From an uncultured Flavobacteriaceae bacterium (GTDB taxonomy: Bacteria > Bacteroidota > Bacteroidia > Flavobacteriales > Flavobacteriaceae), in NCBI GenBank assembly GCA_943788165.1, contig CALSPF010000003.1:1-64000 (forward strand): a DNA stretch of 64,000 nucleotides. Direction: 5' to 3'. Of this stretch, positions 18,563 through 30,927 are shown piece by piece. Below the pieces are notes generated by a model. It was not told the origin of the DNA and ran no database searches. It worked only from the letters and a program-made list of their open reading frames with translations. A program made the position numbers and the translations under genes. Numbering within the stretch: position 1 is the first letter of the stretch; the number at the start of each line of letters is the position of its first letter.

Positions 18563-19411
18563 ATGAAAGGACCTCGATTGTACATTATACTCATTACTGG
18601 TTGCTGTCTCGCATTTTTCAGTTTCAGTCGCTTGTTATATGAAGGTGAGACTCTATCTACCGATCCAACAGATGTGAATCAATTACAATTGAATGTACTG
18701 CTCTACTCTAAAGCCAATGCATGGGTACACACCGACGCCATAGCAGCGGCCAAGGAGGTTTTTCCGGAACTAGCCAAACAACAGGATTGGAAACTCACCA
18801 TCTCAGAAGATCCTACACTTTTCACGGCCCATCAATTGGAAAAGTATGATGTCCTTGTCTGGAGTAATGTGACCGGGAGAACCTTGGATGATGACCAACG
18901 GGCAGCCTTTAAAGACTATATCGAAACAGGCGGGGGTTTTGTGGGTATCCACGGAACAGGAGACAATTCGCATGACTGGGACTGGTACTACGACGAACTC
19001 ATTCGTGCTGTTTTTTCGCACCACCCCATGGAACCGCAGTTTCAAGTGGGAACATTAACACGCGAATGCCCAAGCAATTTCAAAGCCTGTGAATCCCTCC
19101 CCTCACAATGGGAATGGGAAGAAGAATGGTATGTGTTTGAAGAGAGTCCGCGAAACAAAGGCGCTGCCATAATTTATACGCTAGATGAAACAAATATGGT
19201 CATGCATGCCGATTCCAAGGGTACTGAAAAATACAAGGATAAAGGAATGGGTGATGACCATCCCATTGTTTGGTTCAATTGTGTGGGGGAAGGAAAAGCC
19301 TTTTACTCTGCCTTGGGGCACAAAGGAACCTATTACCATGATCCCGTACATCAAAAATTATTGATCAAAGCCATTGAATGGGCAGGCGATCACAACCAAA
19401 AATGCAACTAA
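18563..19411 (+). CDS. ThuA-like domain protein, membrane-anchored or secreted
   Basis: 282 residues with an N-terminal hydrophobic segment (about 5-23), then a ThuA-like fold of the glutamine-amidotransferase-like superfamily: VLVWSNVTGRTL, GGGFVGIHGTGDN (nucleophile-elbow position) and the C-terminal ALGHKGTYYHDP block. ThuA domains are found in carbohydrate-related proteins of Bacteroidetes; no reaction is established for this branch. It abuts the haloalkane dehalogenase gene with no gap, suggesting co-translation. Confidence 0.8.
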   Translation: MKGPRLYIILITGCCLAFFSFSRLLYEGETLSTDPTDVNQLQLNVLLYSKANAWVHTDAIAAAKEVFPELAKQQDWKLTISEDPTLFTAHQLEKYDVLVWSNVTGRTLDDDQRAAFKDYIETGGGFVGIHGTGDNSHDWDWYYDELIRAVFSHHPMEPQFQVGTLTRECPSNFKACESLPSQWEWEEEWYVFEESPRNKGAAIIYTLDETNMVMHADSKGTEKYKDKGMGDDHPIVWFNCVGEGKAFYSALGHKGTYYHDPVHQKLLIKAIEWAGDHNQKCN

Positions 19412-20305
19412 ATGAAGATACTCAGAACACCCGAAGCAGCATTTGAAAAGCTAGAAGGCTATCCTTTCACACCCAATTATGTTAATGTATCCGACAACTT
19501 ACTTATGCACCATGTGGATGAAGGTGAAGGACCTGTTGCATTACTGTTGCATGGCGAACCCAGTTGGTCTTATTTGTATCGCAGTATGATTCCTATTCTT
19601 GTGGAAGGAGGAATGCGAGTCATTGCACCCGATTTAATTGGTTTTGGAAAATCAGACAAACCCAGTCAGCAAAGTGATTATACCTATGCAAAACACATTG
19701 AGTGGACACATGATTTAATTAAACAGTTAGATCTGCAGGACATTCATTTGTTTATTCAAGATTGGGGAGGGTTTATTGGTTTACGACTTGTGAGTGCCGA
19801 ACCAGAACGTTTTGCGAGTATTGTAGCAGGGAATACCATGCTACCTACCGGAACGGTAACCCCGCCAAAAGCCTTTTTGAACTGGCAGCGTTTTGCTACC
19901 ACAAGCCCTAAATTTGATGTGGCCACTGTCATTCAAATGGCGACTAAAACCAATTTATCTCCAGCAATAATTAAAGCATATAATGCTCCTTTCCCAACCG
20001 ATGAATACAAAGCTGGGGCACGAATTTTCCCTGCACTCGTTCCCACAAGTGAAAATGATCCGGAAAGCGGAAACAATAAAATCGCTTGGGAAATCTTGAG
20101 CCAATGGACTAAACCCTTTCTAACCCTGTTTAGTGACCAAGATCCCATTACCAAGGGGGGAGAACAGGTTTTCCACAAATTAATTCCCGGAACAAAAGAT
20201 CATCCACATAAGGTTGTGGAAGGAGGTCACTTTTTACAAGAAGACCAAGGGCCACAATTGGCATCATTAATGCTACAATTTTATGCAAATAACAACCTGA
20301 TTTAA
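19412..20305 (+). CDS. Haloalkane dehalogenase-like alpha/beta hydrolase
   Basis: 297 residues. Hydrolytic dehalogenation of haloalkanes is predicted from the subfamily I pattern: nucleophile Asp117 followed by Trp118 (IQDWGG), oxyanion block HGEPSWSY (47-54), a cap-domain Trp at about 158 that could be the second halide ligand, an acid in FSDQDPIT and the base in EGGHFLQED. The Asp-Trp pair separates it from epoxide hydrolases only in part, so activity would need testing. It begins right at the ThuA stop and is followed by a DUF4377 protein. Confidence 0.85.
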   Translation: MKILRTPEAAFEKLEGYPFTPNYVNVSDNLLMHHVDEGEGPVALLLHGEPSWSYLYRSMIPILVEGGMRVIAPDLIGFGKSDKPSQQSDYTYAKHIEWTHDLIKQLDLQDIHLFIQDWGGFIGLRLVSAEPERFASIVAGNTMLPTGTVTPPKAFLNWQRFATTSPKFDVATVIQMATKTNLSPAIIKAYNAPFPTDEYKAGARIFPALVPTSENDPESGNNKIAWEILSQWTKPFLTLFSDQDPITKGGEQVFHKLIPGTKDHPHKVVEGGHFLQEDQGPQLASLMLQFYANNNLI

Positions 20306-20309
20306 ATCA

Positions 20310-20648
20310 ATGAAAAAAGCCTCAAACCTACTTATATGCCTACTCTTTATTTTTTGTTCCAAAGACCTAACCACGGGGGAGACTGAAGATATACTTATAC
20401 GCATCAACAGTTACACCCAAAGCTGTCAAGGCCTGATTGAGCAGCAATGTTATCTAGTCCAACAAGGAGATGCCATTGGTTTAGAGAACTGGACCTTATT
20501 TTATGATGAAATCGAGGGTTTTGATTTTATACCAGGATTCGTTTACGATCTAGAAGTTCGCATTACAGAACGTACCCCTGTCCCTCAAGATTTGGGGAAA
20601 TATAAATATACACTCATCAAAGAAATCCGTCGAACCGCTGCTGATTAG
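20310..20648 (+). CDS. DUF4377-type small lipoprotein
   Basis: 112 residues. The N-terminus MKKASNLLICLLFIFCSK is a lipoprotein signal with Cys near 16. The body matches the DUF4377 pattern: CYLVQQGD, NWTLFYDEIEGF and PGFVYDLEVRI. The domain has no known function and is often found in envelope lipoproteins. Its end overlaps the end of the convergent lpd gene by 4 nt. Confidence 0.72.
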   Translation: MKKASNLLICLLFIFCSKDLTTGETEDILIRINSYTQSCQGLIEQQCYLVQQGDAIGLENWTLFYDEIEGFDFIPGFVYDLEVRITERTPVPQDLGKYKYTLIKEIRRTAAD

Positions 20649-22045
20649 ATATGCAACGGACGGTTGCCTGTTGCCGCTAAAGCAGCTTCTTTGACCGCTT
20701 CTGCGTAAGTAGGATGCGAATGACTCATGCGGGAAATATCTTCTGCTGATGCGCGGAATTCCATGGCTGTAACCGCTTCCGCAATCAAGTCAGCCACACG
20801 CGCACCCACCATGTGTACACCCAATACTTCGTCTGTAGTTTTATCGGCCAAGATTTTCACAAAACCGTCGGTATCCATACTTGCACGGGCACGTCCTAGC
20901 GCACGCATAGGAAACTGCCCACTTTTATAGGCAATTCCGGCAGCCTTTAATTCTTCTTCTGTTTTTCCAACAGAGGCAACTTCTGGCCAAGTATAAATAA
21001 CATTAGGAATAAGGTTATAATCAATATGTGGTTTTTGACCTGCCAAAATTTCTGCGACCATTACCCCTTCTTCCTCCGCTTTGTGCGCCAACATGGCACC
21101 ACGAACAACATCTCCAATGGCATAGATATTCGCAGCAGTGGTTTGTAAATGATCGTTGACTTCTATTTGTCCACGTTCAGTTACCTGTAACCCTGCAGCT
21201 TGTGCGTTCAATCCATCAGTATAAGGGCGGCGTCCAACTGACACCAGACAATAATCGCCTGTAAAAGAAACTTCTGCACCTTTTTTATCGGTGGCGGTAA
21301 CAATTACTTCGTCTCCTTTGCGTTCTACTTTATTCACTCCATGAGACAAGTAAAACTTAACTCCTTGCTTTTTTAGTACTTTGGTCAACTCTCTTGAAAC
21401 AGCGCTATCCATCACTGGTGTAATGCGATCCGCGTATTCAATGACAGAAACATCTGCGCCCAAACGACGGTACACCTGTCCTAACTCTAAGCCAATGACC
21501 CCACCACCAATGACGACAAGGTGTTTAGGAATTTCTTTCAATTCCAAGGCTTCGGTAGAGGTGATAACACGCTCTTTGTCAAGCGTTATAAAAGATAAAG
21601 AACCGGGTTTAGATCCAGTGGCAATGATGCTGTGCTTGGCTTCAATGGTGGTATTTGCTTCTCCATCTATTTTGATGTGGGTGGCATCGACAAAACTACC
21701 TAAACCGTGAAAAACAGTAATGTTGTTCTTCTCCATCAAGAAATCGATTCCTTTGGTGGTCTGCTTTACAACGCCACGCTTACGACCAATCATTTTTTCA
21801 AAATTCAATTTGATCTCTCCCTGAATTTCAATTCCGTGGGTGTCAAAATGTTTGATGGCATCCTCATAGTGGTGCGAAGAATCCAATAAAGATTTTGAAG
21901 GGATACAACCTACATTCAAGCAAGTTCCCCCAAGGGTATTGTATTTTTCTACCAAAGCCGTTTTCATACCCAATTGGGCACAACGAATAGCGGCAACATA
22001 GCCTCCAGGGCCTGATCCTATTATAGCAACATCAAATTGACTCAT
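20645..22045 (-). CDS. lpdA: Dihydrolipoyl dehydrogenase
   Basis: E3 flavoprotein of 2-oxoacid dehydrogenase complexes; reoxidises dihydrolipoamide with NAD+. 466 residues. FAD motif GSGPGGYVAAIRCAQLG (11-27), redox disulfide GGTCLNVGCIPSK (39-51), NAD motif GGGVIGLELG and the C-terminal His-Glu pair in MSHSHPTYAEAV are all present. Monocistronic here, so the partner complexes are encoded elsewhere. Confidence 0.96.
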   Translation of the reverse strand: MSQFDVAIIGSGPGGYVAAIRCAQLGMKTALVEKYNTLGGTCLNVGCIPSKSLLDSSHHYEDAIKHFDTHGIEIQGEIKLNFEKMIGRKRGVVKQTTKGIDFLMEKNNITVFHGLGSFVDATHIKIDGEANTTIEAKHSIIATGSKPGSLSFITLDKERVITSTEALELKEIPKHLVVIGGGVIGLELGQVYRRLGADVSVIEYADRITPVMDSAVSRELTKVLKKQGVKFYLSHGVNKVERKGDEVIVTATDKKGAEVSFTGDYCLVSVGRRPYTDGLNAQAAGLQVTERGQIEVNDHLQTTAANIYAIGDVVRGAMLAHKAEEEGVMVAEILAGQKPHIDYNLIPNVIYTWPEVASVGKTEEELKAAGIAYKSGQFPMRALGRARASMDTDGFVKILADKTTDEVLGVHMVGARVADLIAEAVTAMEFRASAEDISRMSHSHPTYAEAVKEAALAATGNRPLHI

Positions 22046-22150
22046 ATTGTTTCTTTAATTGAGCCGTAAAAATACAAATGTTTCCATCTTGGTTAAAGAA
22101 AATTAGCGTTTTTCGTTTAATTTTATACATTGTCAACCCAAATTTACCTA

Positions 22151-22453
22151 ATGTACTTACTCAACACCATTTTTTCCTTTCTTCGCAACAAAGAATACCG
22201 TAAGCTTTTAGGCGTCACTTCGGTTATAATTGCTGTTGGTACTGTATTCTATCACTACATTTTAGGTTGGTCATGGATCGATGCGGCCTATTTATCGGTC
22301 ATTACACTCACCACCATTGGCTATGGGGATTTCTCTCCAACTACCGACTTGGGGAAACTTTTCACCATCGGGTATATTATTGTTGGTGGAGGCGTAATTC
22401 TGGGCTTTATCAATGCGGTTTACCACCATTATAAATCCCAAAACAAGAAATAA
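22151..22453 (+). CDS. Two-TM potassium channel subunit
   Basis: 100 residues from ATG 22151 (an in-frame TTG at 22130 is possible but less likely). Two membrane helices flank a pore loop with the K+ selectivity filter TTIGYGD (in LTTIGYGDFSPTTDLG). This is the KcsA/ion_trans_2 minimal channel, acting as a tetramer. No ligand-binding RCK domain follows. Confidence 0.88.
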   Translation: MYLLNTIFSFLRNKEYRKLLGVTSVIIAVGTVFYHYILGWSWIDAAYLSVITLTTIGYGDFSPTTDLGKLFTIGYIIVGGGVILGFINAVYHHYKSQNKK

Positions 22454-22495
22454 ATTAAAAATTAAAAATCGTATCATTACGGGAAATAATATGAC

Positions 22496-23938
22496 ATGGC
22501 ACAAAAGACCTCTTCCATCACCCTTTTTCAAGCACTATTACCTGTTGTCATTCTAGTCCTCTTGTTGGCCTTTAATGTGTATGTCTATGGAGACGATGCT
22601 TTAAGTGGATCTAATCAATTCATTTTGTTGATTGGTGCTGCAGTAGCTGCGATGGTCGGCTTTAAAATAAAGGTGAGCTATACCTATATGCTAGAAGCCA
22701 TTGGGAGTAACCTAAAGTCTACCACGGGTGCAATTTTGATCTTGCTGTTTGTCGGTGCCCTTGCAGGTACCTGGTTATTGAGTGGCATAATCCCCGCCAT
22801 GATTTACTATGGTTTACAAATTCTTCATCCCAGTATTTTCCTTCCTGCCTGTATTGTAATCTGTGCCATTATCTCGGTAGCTACGGGGAGTAGTTGGACC
22901 ACCTCTGCCACCGTAGGGATTGCCCTTATTGGTATTGGACGAGCTTTAGAAATCCCAGTAGGCATGGTGGCTGGTGCAGTCATTTCTGGCGCCTACTTTG
23001 GCGACAAATTGTCTCCGCTTAGTGACACCACCAACTTGGCGCCCGCCATGGCAGGCACTGATTTATTTACCCACATTCGTTACATGACCCTGACAACGGT
23101 TCCCAGTATAATTATTACCCTCATTGTATTTCTTATTCTTGGTTTCTTTCAACAAACCAACGGAAATGCGGACACACAATTATTGCTCGATAGTATAAAC
23201 GAACGCTTTACCATCAATCTTGGCTTATTCATCGTACCCCTATTGGTAATTGGAATGATTATCCGAAAAACCCCCCCCTTGGTTGCCTTGATGATTGGTA
23301 CCCTTTTGGGAGGTGTTTTTGCTCTCCTCTACCAACCGCATTTGGTGGTAGAAACGGCCGGAGCAGCAAAACTGACGGCCATCTCTGCCTATCGTGGAGT
23401 CATGAACGCCATCACTGTTTACAATTCAATTATTACCTCAAATGAATTACTAAATGATTTATTTACCTCTGGTGGAATGCAGGGTATGTTGGGCACCATT
23501 TGGTTGATTATTTGCGCCATGGTTTTTGGAGGAGTGATGGACGCCATTGGTGGACTCCAAAAACTCAGTCAAGCCCTTTTGGCTAAAGCTGAAAGCACAT
23601 TTCAATTATTTGCTGGCACTGCCGCTTCTTGTGTAACAATTAATCTAACGGCCTCTGACCAATACCTATCTATTGTACTGCCAGGAAAAATGTTTGATCA
23701 AGCTTATCGAGATCGTGGATTAGCCCCAGAAAACTTAAGCAGAACCTTAGAAGATGCCGGAACAGTAACCTCAGTTCTAATCCCTTGGAACACTTGTGGA
23801 GCCTACCAATCGGGTGTCTTGGGTGTTGGTGTTGGAGAGTATTTTATCTTCGCCATTTTTAATTGGCTAAGTCCGATCATGACCTTGATTTATGCTTACT
23901 TTGGTATTAAAATCAAAAAGCTACTCCCTCAAGTCTAA
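22496..23938 (+). CDS. nhaC: NhaC-family Na+/H+ antiporter
   Basis: 480 residues with 11-12 hydrophobic segments. Family blocks include TGSSWTTSATVGIALIGIG and SGAYFGDKLSPLSDTTNLAP, the latter with the conserved Asp and polar residues of the ion path. Expected to exchange Na+ for H+ at the inner membrane, consistent with a saline habitat. It lies 42 bp after the K+ channel gene in the same direction. Confidence 0.9.
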   Translation: MAQKTSSITLFQALLPVVILVLLLAFNVYVYGDDALSGSNQFILLIGAAVAAMVGFKIKVSYTYMLEAIGSNLKSTTGAILILLFVGALAGTWLLSGIIPAMIYYGLQILHPSIFLPACIVICAIISVATGSSWTTSATVGIALIGIGRALEIPVGMVAGAVISGAYFGDKLSPLSDTTNLAPAMAGTDLFTHIRYMTLTTVPSIIITLIVFLILGFFQQTNGNADTQLLLDSINERFTINLGLFIVPLLVIGMIIRKTPPLVALMIGTLLGGVFALLYQPHLVVETAGAAKLTAISAYRGVMNAITVYNSIITSNELLNDLFTSGGMQGMLGTIWLIICAMVFGGVMDAIGGLQKLSQALLAKAESTFQLFAGTAASCVTINLTASDQYLSIVLPGKMFDQAYRDRGLAPENLSRTLEDAGTVTSVLIPWNTCGAYQSGVLGVGVGEYFIFAIFNWLSPIMTLIYAYFGIKIKKLLPQV

Positions 23939-24046
23939 GGACCAATGAATCTTCGTTTAGAGTGAAGGCATAAGAAAAACTTATACTGTATTAACAATAA
24001 CAAATAAGAATACCATTGATTTTTACAACATATTTTGTTTATTTAA

Positions 24047-26269
<2,223 letters not shown>

Positions 26270-26311
26270 ATCAATGGATTAAGTTTTTATTTAGATTCGT
26301 TATTACCTTAG

Positions 26312-26343
26312 ATAATTCCCCTTCATGGGGAATTATTTTTTTT
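26312..26343 (+). terminator. Rho-independent terminator of katG
   Basis: A perfect 10-bp stem, ATAATTCCCC (26312-26321) with GGGGAATTAT (26327-26336), has a TTCAT loop and is followed by an uninterrupted run of T to 26343. Confidence 0.93.
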
Positions 26344-26387
26344 ACAGCCTTCCCCCAGAATCAGCCGAATATTACAGGCATTATTTG

Positions 26388-26395
26388 TAAGTTTG
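26388..26395 (+). promoter_or_regulatory. Promoter -7 element of ftsK
   Basis: TAAGTTTG matches TAnnTTTG exactly and lies 18 nt before ATG 26413, just after the katG terminator. No clear -33 TTG at the standard distance. Confidence 0.5.
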
Positions 26396-26412
26396 TAAGA
26401 ATCGATTTTTCC

Positions 26413-28776
26413 ATGGCCGTAAAAAAACCAACATCTCCCAAAGTACCCAACTTTAAAGTGGCTGATCCGCAAAAGCAACGTTCAAGAGAAATACTTTTTG
26501 GCGGTTTTTTAATTTTGATTTCTATCCTTCTTATTGTTGCCTTTAATTCCTATTTTTTTAGCTGGAAAATAGATCAGAGTGAATTGAACACGCTCGGCGA
26601 TCGATCGGTTGAGAGTACAAACCTATTGCGAAAGCTGGGTGCACAACTCAGTCATTTCTTTATTTACAACGGAATTGGTATTGCTTCGTATATTTTTACT
26701 TACCTCATTCTCATTAGCGGAATATTTTTCTTTTTCGATATTCAAAAGAAAACCTTATTAAATCGTTGGTCGTGGGGTATATACTATATGCTTTTACTTC
26801 CTTTAGTGAGTGCACGATTTACCGAAATATTCCCATTCCTTGGCGGTAAAGTTGGCTTCGAAATCACAGATTTTGTTGTGGATTATATTGGTGTCATTGG
26901 TTTGTGGTTCATCATCGTTTTCATGGCACTGATTGCTTTGGTATTGCACTTAAAAATCACCCCTGAAAAAATCATTGCTCGACTACAGCCCTATTTTATC
27001 AAAGAAGAAGTTGTCACTGAACCCGCTTCAAGTTTTGAAGAAGAGAGTAAAGCATTTAGCTTGACCAATGAAACAGAACCGGAAGAAGATGACCCGGAGG
27101 TCCCTCTTGAACAGGACGATAAAATGGAAATTGTTCCTGCGGCAGAAGAAAAACCCCAAAGCATCCAAGAAGAGATTGTTGAAGAAGAAAAACCAGAACT
27201 AACCATTGAGGTCAAAGCGGTAAAAGAAGAAGATATCGTCGATACACTTTCCCAATCCTTGGTCGAAAAATATGGTGCATTTGACCCTACACTAGAGCTC
27301 AGTGGTTTCAAATTTCCCACACTTGAATTATTAAAAGACTATGGCGGTTCAACCATTACTATAGATGAGGATGAGCTGGAAGTTAATAAAAACAAAATCA
27401 TTGAAACCCTGCGCAATTACAAAATTGAAATTGCCAAAATAAAAGCCAACATTGGCCCAACGGTTACCCTGTACGAAATTGTTCCTGCAGCTGGAATACG
27501 TATTTCGAAAATTAAAAACCTAGAGGACGACATTGCCCTTTCACTTTCTGCACTAGGTATTCGCATTATTGCCCCTATTCCCGGAAAAGGAACCATTGGA
27601 ATAGAAGTTCCTAACCAAAAACCCAGCATAGTTTCTATGCGATCGGTCATTGCTTCACAGCGCTTCCAACAAGCAGAAATGGAGTTACCCATAGCGTTTG
27701 GAAAAACAATTAGCAATGAAACCTTTGTCGTTGATTTAGCCAAAATGCCACACATGCTCATGGCTGGAGCAACCGGACAAGGTAAGTCCGTGGGGTTAAA
27801 TGCGGTATTGACTTCCTTGCTATACAAGAAACATCCTGCTGAAGTAAAGTTCGTTTTGGTAGATCCAAAAAAGGTTGAACTGAACATTTACAATAAAATT
27901 GAACGTCATTACTTAGCGAAATTACCCGACTCAGAAGATGCGATCATTACAGATAATACTAAAGTAATTCACACCCTGAACTCGCTGTGTATTGAAATGG
28001 ACAACCGCTATGAGTTGCTCAAAAATGCAATGTGTCGAAACATTAAAGAATATAACGCGAAGTTTAAAGCACGTAAACTAAATCCAGACGAAGGTCATCT
28101 TTTCTTACCCTATATTGTTTTGGTAGTTGATGAATTTGCCGACCTAATCATGACAGCTGGCAAAGAAGTTGAAACACCCATTGCACGTTTGGCGCAATTA
28201 GCTCGTGCAATTGGTATCCATTTAATTATTGCTACCCAACGTCCTTCGGTCAATGTAATTACAGGGATAATTAAAGCCAACTTCCCTGCGCGTATTGCCT
28301 TTCGTGTTACCTCAAAAATAGATTCACGAACCATTTTAGATAGCGGCGGTGCAGATCAATTGATTGGACGAGGTGATATGCTCTATACACAAGGAAACGA
28401 CTTAACTCGTATTCAATGTGCCTTTGTAGACACCCCAGAAGTTGAAGAAATTGTTGGCTACATTGGAAGCCAGAAAGCCTACCCAGAAGCCCATTTACTG
28501 CCTGAGTTTATTGGAGAAGAAAGTAGTGCCCTAGATATCGATAAAAGCGACCGAGATGCATTATTCCGTGAAGCAGCAGAAGTTATTGTAACGGCACAAC
28601 AAGGATCGGCTTCCCTCCTACAGCGTAAATTAAAATTAGGCTACAACAGAGCTGGAAGAATTATTGACCAAATGGAAGCTGCGGGCATTGTTGGTCCTTT
28701 TGAAGGGAGTAAAGCACGTCAGGTGCTTGTTCCAGATTTGACAAGCTTGGAACAGTTTTTGAATAATGAAGTATAG
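26413..28776 (+). CDS. ftsK: DNA translocase FtsK/SpoIIIE
   Basis: Septum-anchored DNA pump that clears chromosome ends and supports XerCD resolution at division. 787 residues: four N-terminal membrane helices (about 25-180), an acidic Glu-rich linker (about 195-285), the alpha/beta motor with Walker A GATGQGKSVG (near 453) and Walker B IVLVVDEFADL, and a C-terminal winged-helix gamma domain (last ~65 residues). Complete. It heads a run ftsK-lolA-lptF/G-ribBA spaced by 4-11 nt or overlapping. Confidence 0.95.
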   Translation: MAVKKPTSPKVPNFKVADPQKQRSREILFGGFLILISILLIVAFNSYFFSWKIDQSELNTLGDRSVESTNLLRKLGAQLSHFFIYNGIGIASYIFTYLILISGIFFFFDIQKKTLLNRWSWGIYYMLLLPLVSARFTEIFPFLGGKVGFEITDFVVDYIGVIGLWFIIVFMALIALVLHLKITPEKIIARLQPYFIKEEVVTEPASSFEEESKAFSLTNETEPEEDDPEVPLEQDDKMEIVPAAEEKPQSIQEEIVEEEKPELTIEVKAVKEEDIVDTLSQSLVEKYGAFDPTLELSGFKFPTLELLKDYGGSTITIDEDELEVNKNKIIETLRNYKIEIAKIKANIGPTVTLYEIVPAAGIRISKIKNLEDDIALSLSALGIRIIAPIPGKGTIGIEVPNQKPSIVSMRSVIASQRFQQAEMELPIAFGKTISNETFVVDLAKMPHMLMAGATGQGKSVGLNAVLTSLLYKKHPAEVKFVLVDPKKVELNIYNKIERHYLAKLPDSEDAIITDNTKVIHTLNSLCIEMDNRYELLKNAMCRNIKEYNAKFKARKLNPDEGHLFLPYIVLVVDEFADLIMTAGKEVETPIARLAQLARAIGIHLIIATQRPSVNVITGIIKANFPARIAFRVTSKIDSRTILDSGGADQLIGRGDMLYTQGNDLTRIQCAFVDTPEVEEIVGYIGSQKAYPEAHLLPEFIGEESSALDIDKSDRDALFREAAEVIVTAQQGSASLLQRKLKLGYNRAGRIIDQMEAAGIVGPFEGSKARQVLVPDLTSLEQFLNNEV

Positions 28777-28787
28777 AATTTACTTGA

Positions 28788-29420
28788 ATGAAAAATACGC
28801 TACTTCTTTTTATACTCCTATCCAATTTGTGCTTTGCACAAAGCTATGAGAAAGCAAAAAACTTATTGGATCGCGTTTCTGGGCAAATGAAAAGCAAAGA
28901 AAATATTCGCTTTGGATTTAGCTATGTGCTCGAAAATAAAAAAGAACAAATTCGTCAAGAAATGGAGGGAAATGTCACCCTTTCTGGAGATCGCTATATT
29001 TTAAATTTCCTTGAAGCTGAACAGCTTTTTGACGGAGCAAAAATCTATACTATTGTCCCAGAAAATGAGGAAATCACCATCAGTACACCCGAAGAAGATG
29101 ACGATATTAGTGTTAACCCCTCAAAGTTATTAACCTTTTATGAAAAAGGATATGGATATGAATGGGACATTCAACAACGCGTTATGGGTAAAAAAATTCA
29201 GTTCATTAAACTTTTGCCCATAGACGACACTACAGAAATCAATTACTTACTTCTTGGTATTGACACCGAACGTCTTGAGGTATATCGTTTGATTCAAGTT
29301 GGATCAAATGGCACCATGACTACCCTAACACTCAACAACCAAGAAGCCAATATCGTATTACCGTCAGATTATTTTGTGTTTGACTACAAAAAATATCCGA
29401 ACTATTACATCAATGAGTAG
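28788..29420 (+). CDS. lolA: LolA-like outer-membrane lipoprotein carrier
   Basis: 210 residues with a signal peptide (MKNTLLLFILLSNLCFAQ). The mature part has the alternating beta-strand pattern of LolA, which carries lipoproteins across the periplasm (YEKAKNLLDRVSGQMKSKEN start, then IYTIVPENEEITIS). Sits 11 nt after ftsK and 4 nt before the LptF/G permease gene, a grouping of envelope-transport genes. Confidence 0.85.
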   Translation: MKNTLLLFILLSNLCFAQSYEKAKNLLDRVSGQMKSKENIRFGFSYVLENKKEQIRQEMEGNVTLSGDRYILNFLEAEQLFDGAKIYTIVPENEEITISTPEEDDDISVNPSKLLTFYEKGYGYEWDIQQRVMGKKIQFIKLLPIDDTTEINYLLLGIDTERLEVYRLIQVGSNGTMTTLTLNNQEANIVLPSDYFVFDYKKYPNYYINE

Positions 29421-29424
29421 CTGA

Positions 29425-30927
29425 ATGAAAATATTAGATCGCTACATATTAACATCCTATTTATCACGCCTTGCAAGTGTGTTCTTCATACTTATGTTAA
29501 TTTTCATCATTCAAACCTTTTGGTTGTTTATCGATGAATTTGCCGGTAAGGGTATCGATGCTGAAATCATTTTTAAATTTTTACTGTACTACTCGCCCAA
29601 ATTATATCCTCTGGTTCTGCCGCTTTCTGTTCTTTTAGCATCCATAATGACCTATGGCGACTTCGCCGAGAATTATGAATTTGCTGCAATGAAATCTACG
29701 GGTATATCGCTTCAAAGAGCTTTATTAGGACTCATTATTTTTCACTTCTTTTTAGGCATTGGCAGTTTTTATTTTTCCAATCATGTTATTCCCTATGGAG
29801 AATTTAAATACTTCAACCTTAGACGTAATATGGCAAAGCTAAAACCTGCCTTGGCCATTACCGAGGGAATATTCAATGACCTAGGCGCAATGAACATAAA
29901 GGTTGATCGCAAGTATGGAGAAGACAATCGTTTTCTTGAAAACATCATCATTCATGAAATAACTCCAGACAATCAAAACAGGATCGTCATTAAAGCAGAA
30001 CGAGGAGAATTAAAAAGTGCAAAAATTGGTCAACAGCTACAATTGGTTCTATTCGATGGAAATCGCTATGAAGAAGTGCAAACCAGCACACCTGCCGAAC
30101 AACGTAAAGCACCACATGCAAAAGTTTCATTCAGGGAATACATCATGAATATTGATCTATCTCAGTTCAACAATGTTGATCTGGGAGAGGAAAAATACAC
30201 CAGTACCTATCGTATGCAACAGGTAAAGGAATTGACTGAAAGTATTGATTCTCTTGAGTTACAGTTCAAAGAACAACGCGAAATTTATGCCGATAACTTC
30301 ATGAAATCTAACGCATACAACAGCATAAAAAGTTTAAATAATCCTGTTGTATTGGATGCAGATAGTATTATGCCCGATTCCATTTTTGCGTTGTACAGTA
30401 ATCCACTAAAATTTGTAGGAAAAGAATTATCGACGCGCCATACCCAAGTGCTTCAAACTGCTGAAACATATTTATTAACCCTCGTTCGTAATCTTGACAC
30501 CAAGAAAAGATTATTTTTTATTGATCAGAAACGCATTAATCTTCATAAGAACACTTATCACGAAAAGTTCACCCTTGGATTCAGTGTCTTTTTCCTGTTT
30601 TTAATTGGCGCCTCTATTGGAGCTATCATACGAAAAGGAGGTTTGGGATTACCCATGGTAATAGCCATCCTTATCTTTTTGACCTACCACTACATTGGAT
30701 TATTTGGACGGAATGCATCAGAAGACAATAGCCTTACCCCTTTTATGGGCAGTTGGCTATCTCTTTTAATCATTGCACCTTTGGCACTCTATTTTACTAA
30801 ACGAGCTTCTACAGACAAAGGCTTAGTCAATTATGACTTTGTTGTTGTTGGTGTACAAAGCTTTATAAGCTCAATAAAGAATACTACTTTAGAACTCAGA
30901 AAAAAGCTATGGAAAAAAACAAATTAG
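29425..30927 (+). CDS. LptF/LptG-family lipopolysaccharide export permease
   Basis: 500 residues of the YjgP/YjgQ family: membrane helices at the N-terminus (about 12-110), a large periplasmic jellyroll-containing middle (about 120-370) and three C-terminal helices from about 385. The opening MKILDRYILTSYL is typical. With LptB and a second permease it extracts LPS from the inner membrane; the partner genes are not in this window. LptF and LptG cannot be told apart here. It overlaps ribBA by 19 nt. Confidence 0.9.
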   Translation: MKILDRYILTSYLSRLASVFFILMLIFIIQTFWLFIDEFAGKGIDAEIIFKFLLYYSPKLYPLVLPLSVLLASIMTYGDFAENYEFAAMKSTGISLQRALLGLIIFHFFLGIGSFYFSNHVIPYGEFKYFNLRRNMAKLKPALAITEGIFNDLGAMNIKVDRKYGEDNRFLENIIIHEITPDNQNRIVIKAERGELKSAKIGQQLQLVLFDGNRYEEVQTSTPAEQRKAPHAKVSFREYIMNIDLSQFNNVDLGEEKYTSTYRMQQVKELTESIDSLELQFKEQREIYADNFMKSNAYNSIKSLNNPVVLDADSIMPDSIFALYSNPLKFVGKELSTRHTQVLQTAETYLLTLVRNLDTKKRLFFIDQKRINLHKNTYHEKFTLGFSVFFLFLIGASIGAIIRKGGLGLPMVIAILIFLTYHYIGLFGRNASEDNSLTPFMGSWLSLLIIAPLALYFTKRASTDKGLVNYDFVVVGVQSFISSIKNTTLELRKKLWKKTN

